NCBI GenBank assembly: GCA_903875225.1
Contig: CAIQVJ010000028.1
Coordinates: 62,001-126,000 of the forward strand
Length of the DNA: 64,000 bases
Direction: 5' to 3'
Source: an uncultured Pseudomonadota bacterium
GTDB taxonomy: Bacteria; Myxococcota_A; UBA796; SXON01
Shown here: positions 1 through 8,312 of the stretch, one piece after another
Layout: every line of letters starts with the position of its first letter
Position numbering within the stretch: the first letter of the stretch is position 1
Made by a program: the position numbers and the translations under genes
The notes under the pieces: model-generated
Database searches by the model: none
What the model saw: the letters and a program-made list of their open reading frames with translations, nothing else
What the model was told of the DNA's origin: nothing

Positions 1-1210
1 CTCGCAGCCGGAGCGGCGTGTGGATCGGATCGCGCGTGTCCACGCCGTGGGTGGCGCACCATTCTACCCGGACGGACTCCAGGAATGCCGGATCACGCAG
101 CTTCAGCTCGTCCCAGGTGATGCGCTTGGACCTCGTCATCAGGCCGAACGTCAACCGATGGATGCTGTGTTGCAGGTATCGCGCGGAGTGCTCGAACCAC
201 TCCATGCTCACCTGGGCGGCAGCCTGCAAGCGCTCCACCTCGGGTCGCCGGGACGCCTCGTACGCGTGCAGCGCTGCGGGAACGCTCGCCTCGGCGCGGA
301 GGGCACGACAGAGCGCGATGACGTCCTCCATCGCGAGCTTGGTGCCCGATCCGATCGAGAAATGCGCGGTGTGCACAGCATCACCCACCAGTACGACGTT
401 CTGGAAGGACCAGCGTTCACACCGGACGTTCGGGAATGCCCGCCAGAGGCTCCGGTTCGCCAGCAGCCGCCCTCCCCCGAGCCGGGAGCTGAACACCCCG
501 TGGAGGAAGTCGAGCGTCTGCTCTTCGGTGGCGGTGTCGAGCCCCGCGCGGCGCCACACGTCCTCGGCACACTCGACGATGAAGGTGCTCCGTGCACCGT
601 TCACCGCCGCAGCCCCCGCAGCGACGAATGGGTAGGAATGCACCTGAAACAGTCCGAATTCTGTGTTCTCGAAGAAGAAGGTGAAGGCCGGGAGCCGCAC
701 GTCGGTCCCGAGCCAGGTGAACCGGCAGCGCCGGAGGTCCACGGAGGGGAGGAACTGCTCCGCGAAGCGCGTCCGTATCTGACTGTTCACCCCATCCGCG
801 GCGAGCACCAGATCGGCCTCGGCCCGGAGCTCGTCCAGCCGAGCGTCGTCGACCTCGACCCCGTCCTCGATGATGCAGCCGAGCGCAAGCGCGCGACGGT
901 TCAGGATCTCGAGCAGTTGCACGCGGGCCAGGCCGCAGAAGCCGTGCCCCGTGGACCGCACCCGGTCCGCCCCGACGAACACGTCGATGTCGTCCCACCA
1001 CGCGAAATTCGCCCTGATCTCCGCCGCGGACACAGGATCGGCCTCGTCGAAGTGCCCGAGCGTCTGTGCTGAGAACACCACGCCCCAACCGAAGGTCTCC
1101 CCCGGCCGGTTTCGCTCCCAGATCCTCACGACGTGGGTCGGGTCCCACAATTTCAGGAGAATGCCGAAATACAGGCCCGCCGGGCCGCCACCGATGACCT
1201 CTACCCGCAT
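1..1210 (-). CDS. Salicylyl-CoA 5-hydroxylase-type FAD monooxygenase, 3' end cut by window edge
   Basis: This ATG-started ORF is open to the window edge, so only about 403 N-terminal residues are seen. It begins with a Rossmann FAD motif (VIGGGPAGLYFGILLK, residues 4-19), then FGWGVVFS near residue 40 and the second flavin motif VLVGDAVHTAHFSIGSGTKLA near residue 290, a pattern I recognise from salicylyl-CoA 5-hydroxylase and anthraniloyl-CoA monooxygenase. These enzymes hydroxylate aromatic CoA thioesters. The last visible residues, IHTPLRLR, look like the start of the old-yellow-enzyme domain (usually TPFRLR) that is fused to the hydroxylase in the bifunctional proteins, so the full gene is probably about twice as long. 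It lies 23 bases after a crotonase on the same strand, which fits CoA-linked aromatic breakdown. The substrate cannot be fixed from sequence. Confidence 0.8.
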   Translation of the reverse strand, partial: MRVEVIGGGPAGLYFGILLKLWDPTHVVRIWERNRPGETFGWGVVFSAQTLGHFDEADPVSAAEIRANFAWWDDIDVFVGADRVRSTGHGFCGLARVQLLEILNRRALALGCIIEDGVEVDDARLDELRAEADLVLAADGVNSQIRTRFAEQFLPSVDLRRCRFTWLGTDVRLPAFTFFFENTEFGLFQVHSYPFVAAGAAAVNGARSTFIVECAEDVWRRAGLDTATEEQTLDFLHGVFSSRLGGGRLLANRSLWRAFPNVRCERWSFQNVVLVGDAVHTAHFSIGSGTKLAMEDVIALCRALRAEASVPAALHAYEASRRPEVERLQAAAQVSMEWFEHSARYLQHSIHRLTFGLMTRSKRITWDELKLRDPAFLESVRVEWCATHGVDTRDPIHTPLRLR

Positions 1211-1233
1211 CGTCACACCAGAAGTCGCTGTTG

Positions 1234-1983
1234 CTAACGCGCCCCGGTCTGGAACCGTCGCGCGCCGTCGACGGCCTCCGACGTGAGCGCCGCGAGCCCC
1301 TCCCGGTGCTCGACAGCCAGCCCGCTCTGGACGTCGAGCCCGAGCGAGGCGATGGCGCTCCGCCTGTCGCCGCGCAGGCAGGTCTGGGGGAAGGCCGCGA
1401 TCTCCCAGGCGAGGGCGGTCGCCGCAGCGCGGGCCTGCCCCACCGGGACCACACGATTCACCAGGCCCATCGCGAGGGCCTCCTCGGCGCCCACCCCCCG
1501 GCCGGTCAGGATCAGATCCATCGCACGCGAGAGCCCGATCAAGCGGGGGAGGCGCACGGTGCCCCCGTCGATCAGCGGCACGCCGTAACGGCGGCAGTAC
1601 ACGCCGAGGGTGGCCCCCGCCGCCGCCACCCGCAGGTCCGCCCACAGCGCGAGCTCGAGCCCGCCAGCGACCGCGTGTCCCTCGATGGCGGCGATCACCG
1701 GCTTGCCCAGCTGGATCCGGGTGGGACCGAGCGGCCCCGGGTTCACGCCATCGACCGGGAGCACGTCGTTGGGGTCTCCAGCCGCGATCGCATGGAGATC
1801 CGCGCCCGCACAGAAGTCGGGCCCGTCACCACACAGCACCGCGACGGAGCTCGCTGGGTCGGCATCGAACTCCAGGAAGGCCGCATGGAGCGCCCGCGCG
1901 GTGGAGCGATCGATCGCGTTCCGCTGCGACGGCCTGTCCAGCACCACCGTCCACACCGCGCCCGCGCGCTCGATCCGGGGCAT
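1234..1983 (-). CDS. Enoyl-CoA hydratase/isomerase (crotonase) family protein
   Basis: A 249-residue crotonase-fold protein, normal length for the family. CoA and oxyanion-hole motifs are visible: FCAGADLHAI near residue 60 and IEGHAVAGGLELALWADLR near residue 100. The region after it (YGVPLIDGGTVRLPRLIG) replaces the usual GxxPGxGGTQRLPR; the canonical hydratase glutamates are not evident, so the reaction could be hydration, isomerisation or hydrolysis of an acyl-CoA. The ATG overlaps the TGA of the upstream 760-residue gene by one base (TGATG), so it is probably translationally coupled to it, and it runs on to the aromatic-CoA monooxygenase. A role in the same CoA-thioester pathway is inferred from position. 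Confidence 0.85.
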   Translation of the reverse strand: MPRIERAGAVWTVVLDRPSQRNAIDRSTARALHAAFLEFDADPASSVAVLCGDGPDFCAGADLHAIAAGDPNDVLPVDGVNPGPLGPTRIQLGKPVIAAIEGHAVAGGLELALWADLRVAAAGATLGVYCRRYGVPLIDGGTVRLPRLIGLSRAMDLILTGRGVGAEEALAMGLVNRVVPVGQARAAATALAWEIAAFPQTCLRGDRRSAIASLGLDVQSGLAVEHREGLAALTSEAVDGARRFQTGAR

Positions 1984-4262
1984 CAGGCCGGCCAGAACGC
2001 GACTACGGTCGCGAGCGCGAGCAGCAGGACGATCGCCACGACGACCCAGCCCAGGCCCGGCCGGGTCGGCGGGTCGTCCAACCGGAGCGGGCGGCTGGGT
2101 CCGCTCGGCAACTGGCTCGCGAGCTCTCCCGCATCCCGACCCGACTCCGTCCACTTTCCCGGGCCCTTCTCGTGGGCGCGGTCGCTGTTGCCGGAGACAC
2201 CGGCCGCCGAGGCCCAGGTCGGCGATTCGTCCATGCCCTCCGGCCGCATGAACCCGTCGCTCGGCTCCTCGATCTCGTCTGCCGGGGCACTCACCGTTGG
2301 ATCCGCGGCCTCGGGCTCGCTGGACACGAGCGCCGCGAGCGGCTCGAGCGCGGGGGGCACCGGCGGCTGCGGAGCTGCGAGGACCGCGCGGCGGTCGGGC
2401 ACCTCCTCGACAACGGCGTCGAGCGCCGCCGCGGGGGGCGCGACAGCCGCGGGGGGCGCGACAGCCGCGGGGGGCGCGACAGCCGCGTGGTGGGGGAGCT
2501 CCACCTCCGCGCCCGGCAGCGGCGCACCCCAAAGGTCGTCCTTCGGGACGGGCGCGCCGGGCACCTCAGCCGCCGGCCCGACGCCCGGCCGCCAGGGTGG
2601 GTGGGGCGCCTCGACGCGCACCGGAGGGGCGGGCCCCACAGGCAGATCGACGTAGGGGCTCGAGGCGGGCTCGGGGGCGTCGAGCGCGAGCGTGCCGGGG
2701 ATGGGGCGTGGCACCGCATCCCGTTCCTCCGGCTCCGCCTGGCGCTCCACCACCGGGGGGCCAACCGCAATGGCAGCCTCGGCAACCGCCCCGAGGACCG
2801 CGGGTCCAGGCTGCACCGGCTCCCCCACGCCCTCGTTCTCCGCCGGCTCCGCACCCATCGGCTCGAGATCGCCCGGCTCGACGTCGCGCCCGACACCTGC
2901 CGTCCCCACGAGGGGGACGGGCACATCGGCAGGGGCGTCCGTGAGCTCGTCGTCGGAGGCCCAGGCCGGCGCGGAGAGCCCCAGCGGCTCACCCGGTACA
3001 GGGTCGTCGGGCTCCCGATCGGGCTTGGGCGCTGGACCGACGTCCCCCACCGAGTCGCCGCCGGCGGATTCGTCGTCCTCGAGGTCCCCGCCCGGCGGTT
3101 CGTGGACAGCGGGGCCCAGATCCGCCGCGATCTCCTGCGTCTCGGGCTCGACCAGGAGGTCCGGCTCGACCAGCGGGGCCGGCTCGACCAGCGGGGCCGG
3201 CTCGACCAGCGGGGCCGGCTCGACCAGCGGGGCCGGCTCGACCAGGAGGTCCGGCTCGACCAGGAGGTCCGGCTCGACCAGCGGGGCTGGTGAGATGGCG
3301 GGATCGGCGCCATGGTCGTCCCAGGCCCGCGCGACCGCCGGAGCCAGGATCTCGACGATGTCCCCCACAGGCGGCACGGCCGGGCGCGCCACCTGGATCC
3401 GGGCGGGCGAAGGCGGAGGCGCCGCCTCGCCGCCGGCCGGGGGCATCTCCGGCGGCATCGGGCGCACTCGAACGCGCAGCCGCTCCGTCGCGCCGCGAAG
3501 TTCACGAACCTCATGGGCCACCCGGGCGCCCTCTTCGTCCCGGAGCCGGGCGAGCTCGCGTTCCACCCACCGGCGCGCCGACTGTTCGTCCGGCCGCGGC
3601 CGGCTCGGGGCGACCGCGGCGGGACGCGCCGGGCTCGCCCGGCGATCCCCCACGTCGGGGAGGCGGCCCCCGACCGCGTCGAGCCAGCGACGCAGGGGCC
3701 CGTCCACGCCCGTTCGGCCGATCACCGCGAGCAGCGCCTGCCTGGCCGCCCGCGCGTCCCGGAACGCGACACGCCCCCCGTCGAACCCGGTCCCGCGCAG
3801 CCAGTAGCGCAACCTCGGCTCGTCGGGAGCGAGCTCCCCGGCGATCTGTCCGAGCGCCTGCACGTCCGACTCCTGCGGCTGTCCCAGCGGGGCTGCAGCC
3901 GAGACGCTGGGCCGGACGACGAAGCATCCATCGGCCAGGAAGCCCCACCCCGAGAGCTCGAGGGCACCATGCGCGCCACCCAGATCGTGGACTGTCACCA
4001 GATCGGTGAGCACGCGCTCCATCAGGCCCAGCACCACGTCGGCCGGAGGGGCCATCCCGCCCAGCAGGCGGGCGAGGGCAGGGCCCAGGTCGAGACCGGT
4101 GGGGTCGAAGTCATATGCGGCGAAGACACCGCCCACTGGCGGCGCCAGCCCCAGCTCGCCCGGACCGCTCGATTCGACCCACTCCCGCGCGGGCTCGCCA
4201 TCCACCAGGAGCAGCGAGCGCCGAAGCTCCGTTCGAGTCGTGGGGAGGGGAGAAAAACGCAT
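1983..4262 (-). CDS. Kinase-like repeat protein with a C-terminal membrane anchor, function unknown
   Basis: About 759 residues. The ATG at 4262 is preceded by AGGTGG at a good distance; a GTG three codons upstream (4271) is the alternative. Residues about 1-190 resemble a degenerate protein-kinase C-lobe (VLGLMERVLTDLVTVHDLGGAHG followed by a short hydrophobic stretch in place of HRDLxxxN, then an E/D-rich segment), but no glycine loop, catalytic Asp or DFG is seen, so catalytic activity is doubtful. The middle is low-complexity Pro/Glu/Ala sequence, including eight six-residue LVEPAP/LVEPDL repeats and an AAVAPP run. The last about 20 residues form a single hydrophobic helix (WVVVAIVLLLALATVVAFWP), giving a tail-anchored layout with the bulk in the cytoplasm. 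First gene of a three-gene minus-strand unit. I do not recognise the family. Confidence 0.7.
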   Translation of the reverse strand: MRFSPLPTTRTELRRSLLLVDGEPAREWVESSGPGELGLAPPVGGVFAAYDFDPTGLDLGPALARLLGGMAPPADVVLGLMERVLTDLVTVHDLGGAHGALELSGWGFLADGCFVVRPSVSAAAPLGQPQESDVQALGQIAGELAPDEPRLRYWLRGTGFDGGRVAFRDARAARQALLAVIGRTGVDGPLRRWLDAVGGRLPDVGDRRASPARPAAVAPSRPRPDEQSARRWVERELARLRDEEGARVAHEVRELRGATERLRVRVRPMPPEMPPAGGEAAPPPSPARIQVARPAVPPVGDIVEILAPAVARAWDDHGADPAISPAPLVEPDLLVEPDLLVEPAPLVEPAPLVEPAPLVEPAPLVEPDLLVEPETQEIAADLGPAVHEPPGGDLEDDESAGGDSVGDVGPAPKPDREPDDPVPGEPLGLSAPAWASDDELTDAPADVPVPLVGTAGVGRDVEPGDLEPMGAEPAENEGVGEPVQPGPAVLGAVAEAAIAVGPPVVERQAEPEERDAVPRPIPGTLALDAPEPASSPYVDLPVGPAPPVRVEAPHPPWRPGVGPAAEVPGAPVPKDDLWGAPLPGAEVELPHHAAVAPPAAVAPPAAVAPPAAALDAVVEEVPDRRAVLAAPQPPVPPALEPLAALVSSEPEAADPTVSAPADEIEEPSDGFMRPEGMDESPTWASAAGVSGNSDRAHEKGPGKWTESGRDAGELASQLPSGPSRPLRLDDPPTRPGLGWVVVAIVLLLALATVVAFWPA
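2428..2481. repeat. Three tandem 18-bp units inside the kinase-like repeat gene
   Basis: Three identical 18-bp copies of gccgcggggggcgcgaca. On the minus strand they encode AAVAPP repeats. In-frame length variation by slippage is plausible. Confidence 0.9.
3145..3288. repeat. Eight tandem 18-bp units encoding LVEP-type hexapeptides
   Basis: Eight consecutive 18-bp units start with ggctcgaccag and end in either gaggtcc or cggggcc/t. In order the types are A, B, B, B, B, A, A, B, where A (gaggtcc) encodes the DL form and B (cggggcc) the AP form of LVEPxx. The alternation of two unit types indicates expansion by duplication within the coding sequence. The unit length is a multiple of three, so copy changes keep frame. 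Confidence 0.95.
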
Positions 4263-4341
4263 CGCCGCCACCTATCCCGCGAGGCGGTGCGCTTTGCAAA
4301 TGCCGCGCGACGAGGCATGATGCGCGCTTCGGAGTCTACTC

Positions 4342-6954
4342 ATGCAGCGCCCAGCCCTGATCGCCCTGTTCAATCCGCTGGCGCTCACCGCCATCGGCTG
4401 TGCCCTCCTTTCGTGCAACAAGGACAAGGACACCGGCGACACCGTAGCTGTCGAGGCCTGCGACCCGGCCGCCGAGAACGCAGACCAGCCGGACATCGTC
4501 GTGGGCGCCCCGATGGCCGGCGTGGCGGAGTCGTGGTTGGAGCTGCCCATCGGCACGCCGCTCTCGGGCTACACGTCCCGCTGCGGCTGTTTTGGGGGTG
4601 ACGGGAAGGTGGATCACCGCGACAGCAACTACGCCGACGAGTTCAAAGCCTCGGCGGGCATCCAGTCGCCCATCCCGCTCAAGGTGTTCTGGCTGTCGAA
4701 CGGCGACCAGGACCTCGTGATCGTGAAGATCGACATCATCTACTCGTACGACGGGCTCGTTCAGGACATCGAGACCCGTCTCTCTGCCGACACCGGCCGG
4801 GACCTCGTTGGAAAGGTGGTCGTCTCCACCAACCACTCCCACAACTCCTATGGTGACTTCAGTGACCAGGTCACCTACTACCTTGGGAGCGACCGATTCA
4901 ACGAAGAGGTGTTCGAGCGGATCGCCGGCCAGGCCGAGACCGTGGGCATGCAGGCCTTCGACGCGCTGAAGCCGGCCAAGCTCGGTGTGGGGTTCGCCAA
5001 GAATTGGGACCCGAACGACCGGGTCTACCATGACCGCCGGGGAGACAACGACGCCCTGCAGTTCTTCGACGACATCCCCGCCGGCCCCTACAAGGACCCC
5101 AACCTCACGCTCCTGCGCATCGACGATCTGGACGACAACCCGGTCGCCGTACTCTTCGACTTCGGCATCCACGGGACCACCCTGGGAAGCGAGAACGCCA
5201 TGATCAGCGGGGACGCGCCCGGCCAGATCGAGCGCGCCTTCGAAGACAAGTTCGATCATCCCGTGGTCGTCGCCCTGTTGCAGGGCGGAGCGGGCGACGC
5301 CTCTCCCTCGGGGACGGACGACGGGTACGCAAACCTCGAGACCACCGGTGAGTACGCGAAGGACGCCATCTTCGCGCTCTGGGAGGCCACGCCGACCTCC
5401 TCCGACCCGATCCGCCTGGAGACCGTCTCCCGCGCAGTCAAGGAGACCCATGACGACATCCAGGTCACCCGCGGCGGGACCACGGACATCCACTACACCC
5501 CCTACACGGACGGCCTCGAGCCGGACAACATCATCTACGACACCAGCGGGCTGCTCATCCCCGAGATCGATGAATTCAACGTGAAGAACGGCGCAGCGTT
5601 CTGCGGTGAAAACCCGGCCTATCTGCCAGGATATGCCCCGGCGGCGGTGTTCCCCTACGAGGACTGCGTGAGCGTGGACATGATGGTGGGGCTCATCAAG
5701 GGATGGTTCACCCTCTCAGACGAGGAGGCCGCATTGCCCCTGACGGAGTCGACCCGGGCCCACGTCACCGCGAGTCGGATGGGGCCCTTGCCGATGCACA
5801 CCGCCGACGGGCAGACGATCACCGATGACTTCTTCATCGGGTTCTTTCCGGGCGAACCCACCTCCATGTACACCGAACAGTTCAGGCGACGCGCCGCCGC
5901 CGAGCTCGGCTACGAGCACAGCATGGCTGTGGGGTACTCGCAGGACCACGAGGGCTACCTGCTGATCCCGGAGGACTGGCTGACCGGCGGGTACGAGGCG
6001 GACATCAACGTCTGGGGGCCCCTGCAGGCCGAGCACATCATGGAGCAGCTGCTCGTGATGGCCGGCGAGGAGCTGAGCACGGACAAGGTAGAGAAACATG
6101 ATCCATGCGGCCTTTATGCGTCCAACACCTACGGCACCCCCACCCCGCTCCCCACCCTCGCACCGGACGACGCGCCGGAGGCGGGCTCACTCTACAGCAT
6201 CCCCCCCGCCGAGCTCTACTCCCCGCTCTTCACCTCCGAGGAACGCGACGCCGGCATTCTCCCGACCTTGACCACGGAGGGGGCGGAGATCCCCCGTGTG
6301 GAAGGCCTCGTGCAGATGGCGTGGATCGGCGGCGATCCAGGGGTGGACTACCCCGTCGTCACCCTCGAGCGGCAGGCCGGGGACGGATCCTGGGCAGAGG
6401 TGCTGACGAATGCGGGTCGGCCCGTCGCGCTCGGACCCGACATCCTGCTCACGACCACGCCCACCCCACAGGCCCCAGCAGCCTCGTACAACGAGCACCA
6501 CTGGTACGCCGCCTGGCAGGCCGTCGGGCACGAGTTGGACCGCACCGGGGTCGAGGAGGGCACCTATCGTCTTCGCGTGACCGGCCAGACCTACGCGGGC
6601 GGCGCGACCACCTGGCCCTGGCCGATGGAGGACTACGAGGTCACCGGCCCGACCTTCGTGGTGACTCCGGCCGTGATCCGCGTGGCCCGGTCGGGCACAA
6701 ACGACGTGCAGGCCTGGTTCCAGGGGCCCGAGCGCGGGTACCGGCTCATTTCCCTCGACGGAAACTACCGCAGTGCAAACCCGATTCCAGATGATTCCGC
6801 CACGGTGACATGCATCGATGGGAGCGGTGTGAGCACCTCCATCGCGCTCACCGGCACGCACGGCGGCGGGGTCACCACCTTCGCGGGCGCCGATCCTGGC
6901 AACTGCGCGCAGCTCGTCGTGACCGACGGGTACGGCAACGAGGGGGAGATCTAG
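4342..6954 (+). CDS. Neutral/alkaline ceramidase-like lipoprotein
   Basis: 870 residues, ATG with GGAG eight bases upstream. The N-terminus is a lipoprotein signal with two possible lipobox cysteines (C20 after TAIG, C25 after ALLS) followed by Lys/Asp-rich sequence, so it is probably membrane anchored outside the cytoplasm. The N-terminal half resembles the neutral/alkaline ceramidase family: STNHSHNSYG with H165 and H167, and FGIHGTTLGSENAMISGDAPG with H277, matching the zinc-binding histidines and the following Ser region of that family, then a GDASP motif. The C-terminal third (VEGLVQMAWIGGDPGVDYP onward) looks like the beta-sandwich of these enzymes. The family removes the acyl chain of ceramides; whether this one acts on ceramide or another amide lipid is unknown. 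Stops 22 bases before the deoxynucleoside kinase. Confidence 0.75.
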   Translation: MQRPALIALFNPLALTAIGCALLSCNKDKDTGDTVAVEACDPAAENADQPDIVVGAPMAGVAESWLELPIGTPLSGYTSRCGCFGGDGKVDHRDSNYADEFKASAGIQSPIPLKVFWLSNGDQDLVIVKIDIIYSYDGLVQDIETRLSADTGRDLVGKVVVSTNHSHNSYGDFSDQVTYYLGSDRFNEEVFERIAGQAETVGMQAFDALKPAKLGVGFAKNWDPNDRVYHDRRGDNDALQFFDDIPAGPYKDPNLTLLRIDDLDDNPVAVLFDFGIHGTTLGSENAMISGDAPGQIERAFEDKFDHPVVVALLQGGAGDASPSGTDDGYANLETTGEYAKDAIFALWEATPTSSDPIRLETVSRAVKETHDDIQVTRGGTTDIHYTPYTDGLEPDNIIYDTSGLLIPEIDEFNVKNGAAFCGENPAYLPGYAPAAVFPYEDCVSVDMMVGLIKGWFTLSDEEAALPLTESTRAHVTASRMGPLPMHTADGQTITDDFFIGFFPGEPTSMYTEQFRRRAAAELGYEHSMAVGYSQDHEGYLLIPEDWLTGGYEADINVWGPLQAEHIMEQLLVMAGEELSTDKVEKHDPCGLYASNTYGTPTPLPTLAPDDAPEAGSLYSIPPAELYSPLFTSEERDAGILPTLTTEGAEIPRVEGLVQMAWIGGDPGVDYPVVTLERQAGDGSWAEVLTNAGRPVALGPDILLTTTPTPQAPAASYNEHHWYAAWQAVGHELDRTGVEEGTYRLRVTGQTYAGGATTWPWPMEDYEVTGPTFVVTPAVIRVARSGTNDVQAWFQGPERGYRLISLDGNYRSANPIPDDSATVTCIDGSGVSTSIALTGTHGGGVTTFAGADPGNCAQLVVTDGYGNEGEI

Positions 6955-6976
6955 TGCTCCAGCACCGTCGCGCCCC

Positions 6977-7600
6977 GTGAAGCGCTTCATCGCCGTCGCG
7001 GGCAACATGGGCGTGGGGAAAACCTCGCTCGTGAGCTTCCTCGCCCAGGAGTACGGGTTCGAGCCGGTGTACGAGCCGTTCGCGGACAACCCGTACCTGA
7101 CGGACTTCTACGCCGACATGCCGCGCTGGGCGTTCGGCTCACAGGTGTGGTTCCTGTCCAACAAGTTCCGACTTCACCTGGAGTTGGACAATCGCCGCGC
7201 GGATCCCGCGCGCGCCTGCTTCGTCCAGGACCGCACGATCTACGAGGACGCCGAGATCTTCGCTGCGAATCTGGCACGCACGGGGGCGATAACGCCGCGG
7301 GACTGGGAGAACTACCTGGACCTGTACAACGGGATGCGGAGGGCGCTCCAGCCCCCGGACCTGATGATCTACCTCCGGTGTTCGGTCCGGGCGATCCGGC
7401 GGCGCATCGTCCGGCGTGGCCGGCCCAGCGAGCAGGCGATCCCGACCGACTACCTGCGGGGGCTCAACGGGCTGTACGAGCAATGGATGGGCAGCTACAC
7501 CCAGTCCCCCCTGGTCATCTGGGACAGCGAGCGGGCGGACTACCTGACCGACCTCGTCGACCGCATCGAATTCCGGAAGGCGCTGGAGAAGGTGCTGTAG
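6977..7600 (+). CDS. Deoxynucleoside kinase family protein
   Basis: 207 residues, GTG start. It has the P-loop GNMGVGKT (residues 9-16), the family signature YEPFADNPYLTDFY, and QDRTIYEDAEIFA, which corresponds to the DRS/DRT region of the dGK/dCK/dNK family. It is expected to phosphorylate deoxynucleosides for nucleotide salvage in the cytoplasm; which base it prefers cannot be read from sequence. Length is typical for bacterial members. It follows the ceramidase-like gene by 22 bases and converges on a crotonase gene with a hairpin between. Confidence 0.88.
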   Translation: MKRFIAVAGNMGVGKTSLVSFLAQEYGFEPVYEPFADNPYLTDFYADMPRWAFGSQVWFLSNKFRLHLELDNRRADPARACFVQDRTIYEDAEIFAANLARTGAITPRDWENYLDLYNGMRRALQPPDLMIYLRCSVRAIRRRIVRRGRPSEQAIPTDYLRGLNGLYEQWMGSYTQSPLVIWDSERADYLTDLVDRIEFRKALEKVL

Positions 7601-7624
7601 CGGGCGGGGCGCCCCACCCGCCCG
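7601..7624. terminator. GC-rich hairpin between convergent genes, possible bidirectional terminator
   Basis: CGGGCGGG at 7601-7608 pairs perfectly with CCCGCCCG at 7617-7624 around an 8-base loop. It starts directly after the stop of the deoxynucleoside kinase and ends eight bases before the stop of the opposing crotonase. There is no T tract, so intrinsic termination is uncertain. Confidence 0.4.
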
Positions 7625-7631
7625 GCCAGCG

Positions 7632-8312
7632 CTACGATCGGTAGCGCCCGGCCTGACCCGCACGCTCCAACAGCAGGTCCATGTCGGACTCCCCAGCGTC
7701 GAGGCGCTCTTTCGCCCTCTGCTGTGCCTCGCGGGGGCGCTGGGAGAGCTCGTGCGCCCAGGCGAGCGCGACCTCGTCTCCCCCCTCCCGGTGAGCGAGC
7801 CCGACGCGCATCGCCTCCTGCGCATCGATGACGCGCCCGCCCAGCACCACGCCCTTGGCCACGCTCACCGAACACAACCTCGCCAGCCGGGTGAGCCCGC
7901 CCGCCGAGGGCACGATCCCGAGCGACGTCTCGGGGAGCGAGAATCGCGCGCCGGCACCCACCACGCGCAGGTCGCACGCCAGCGCCAGCTCGAACCCACC
8001 GGCGACCGCCGGCCCCTGCACCGACGCGATCGACACGAAGCGGGACCGCGACAGCATCGTGAAGATCGCCTGGGACCGCAGCCCGAGCGCCACCCGCCAG
8101 TCCCCGGCCGCGCGGGTGGTGCGAAGCTCATCGAGGTCTGCCCCCGCGCAGAAGGACCGTCCTGCCGCCAGCACCACGACCACGCCGCAATCGTCGAGGG
8201 CTGCGATCCCCGCGGCCAACTGGTCGAGATGGGCGGCGTCGTAGGCGTTGGCCTTCTCGGGCCGCCGGATACGCAGGGTCCCGACCGGCCCCTGCCGTTC
8301 GACGTCGATCAC
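7632..8312 (-). CDS. Enoyl-CoA hydratase/isomerase (crotonase) family protein
   Basis: 226 residues from a GTG that overlaps the stop of the upstream M28 peptidase by four bases (GTGA), which decides the start: the protein then opens with VIDVERQGPVGTLRIRRPEK, a normal crotonase N-terminus. Motifs include FCAGADLDEL near residue 60, VQGPAVAGGFELALACDLR near residue 105 and LPETSLGIVPSAGGLTRLAR, which retains the glutamate and GGLTRL element of hydratases. It is shorter than most (about 260) at the C-terminus. Last gene of a five-gene minus-strand group with LivG/LivF ATPases and a peptidase; the acyl-CoA substrate is unknown. Confidence 0.85.
   Translation of the reverse strand: MIDVERQGPVGTLRIRRPEKANAYDAAHLDQLAAGIAALDDCGVVVVLAAGRSFCAGADLDELRTTRAAGDWRVALGLRSQAIFTMLSRSRFVSIASVQGPAVAGGFELALACDLRVVGAGARFSLPETSLGIVPSAGGLTRLARLCSVSVAKGVVLGGRVIDAQEAMRVGLAHREGGDEVALAWAHELSQRPREAQQRAKERLDAGESDMDLLLERAGQAGRYRS

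Noticed and set aside
20-1072. Long plus-strand ORF opposite the flavin monooxygenase
   Set aside because: The opposite strand has clear FAD motifs and this translation is low-complexity, rich in Pro, Glu, Arg and His with no domain; a GC-driven shadow.
1231-3293. Plus-strand ORFs opposite the crotonase and repeat-protein genes
   Set aside because: Translations are Gly/Arg/Pro/Ser-rich with no motif, while the minus strand encodes recognisable protein features.
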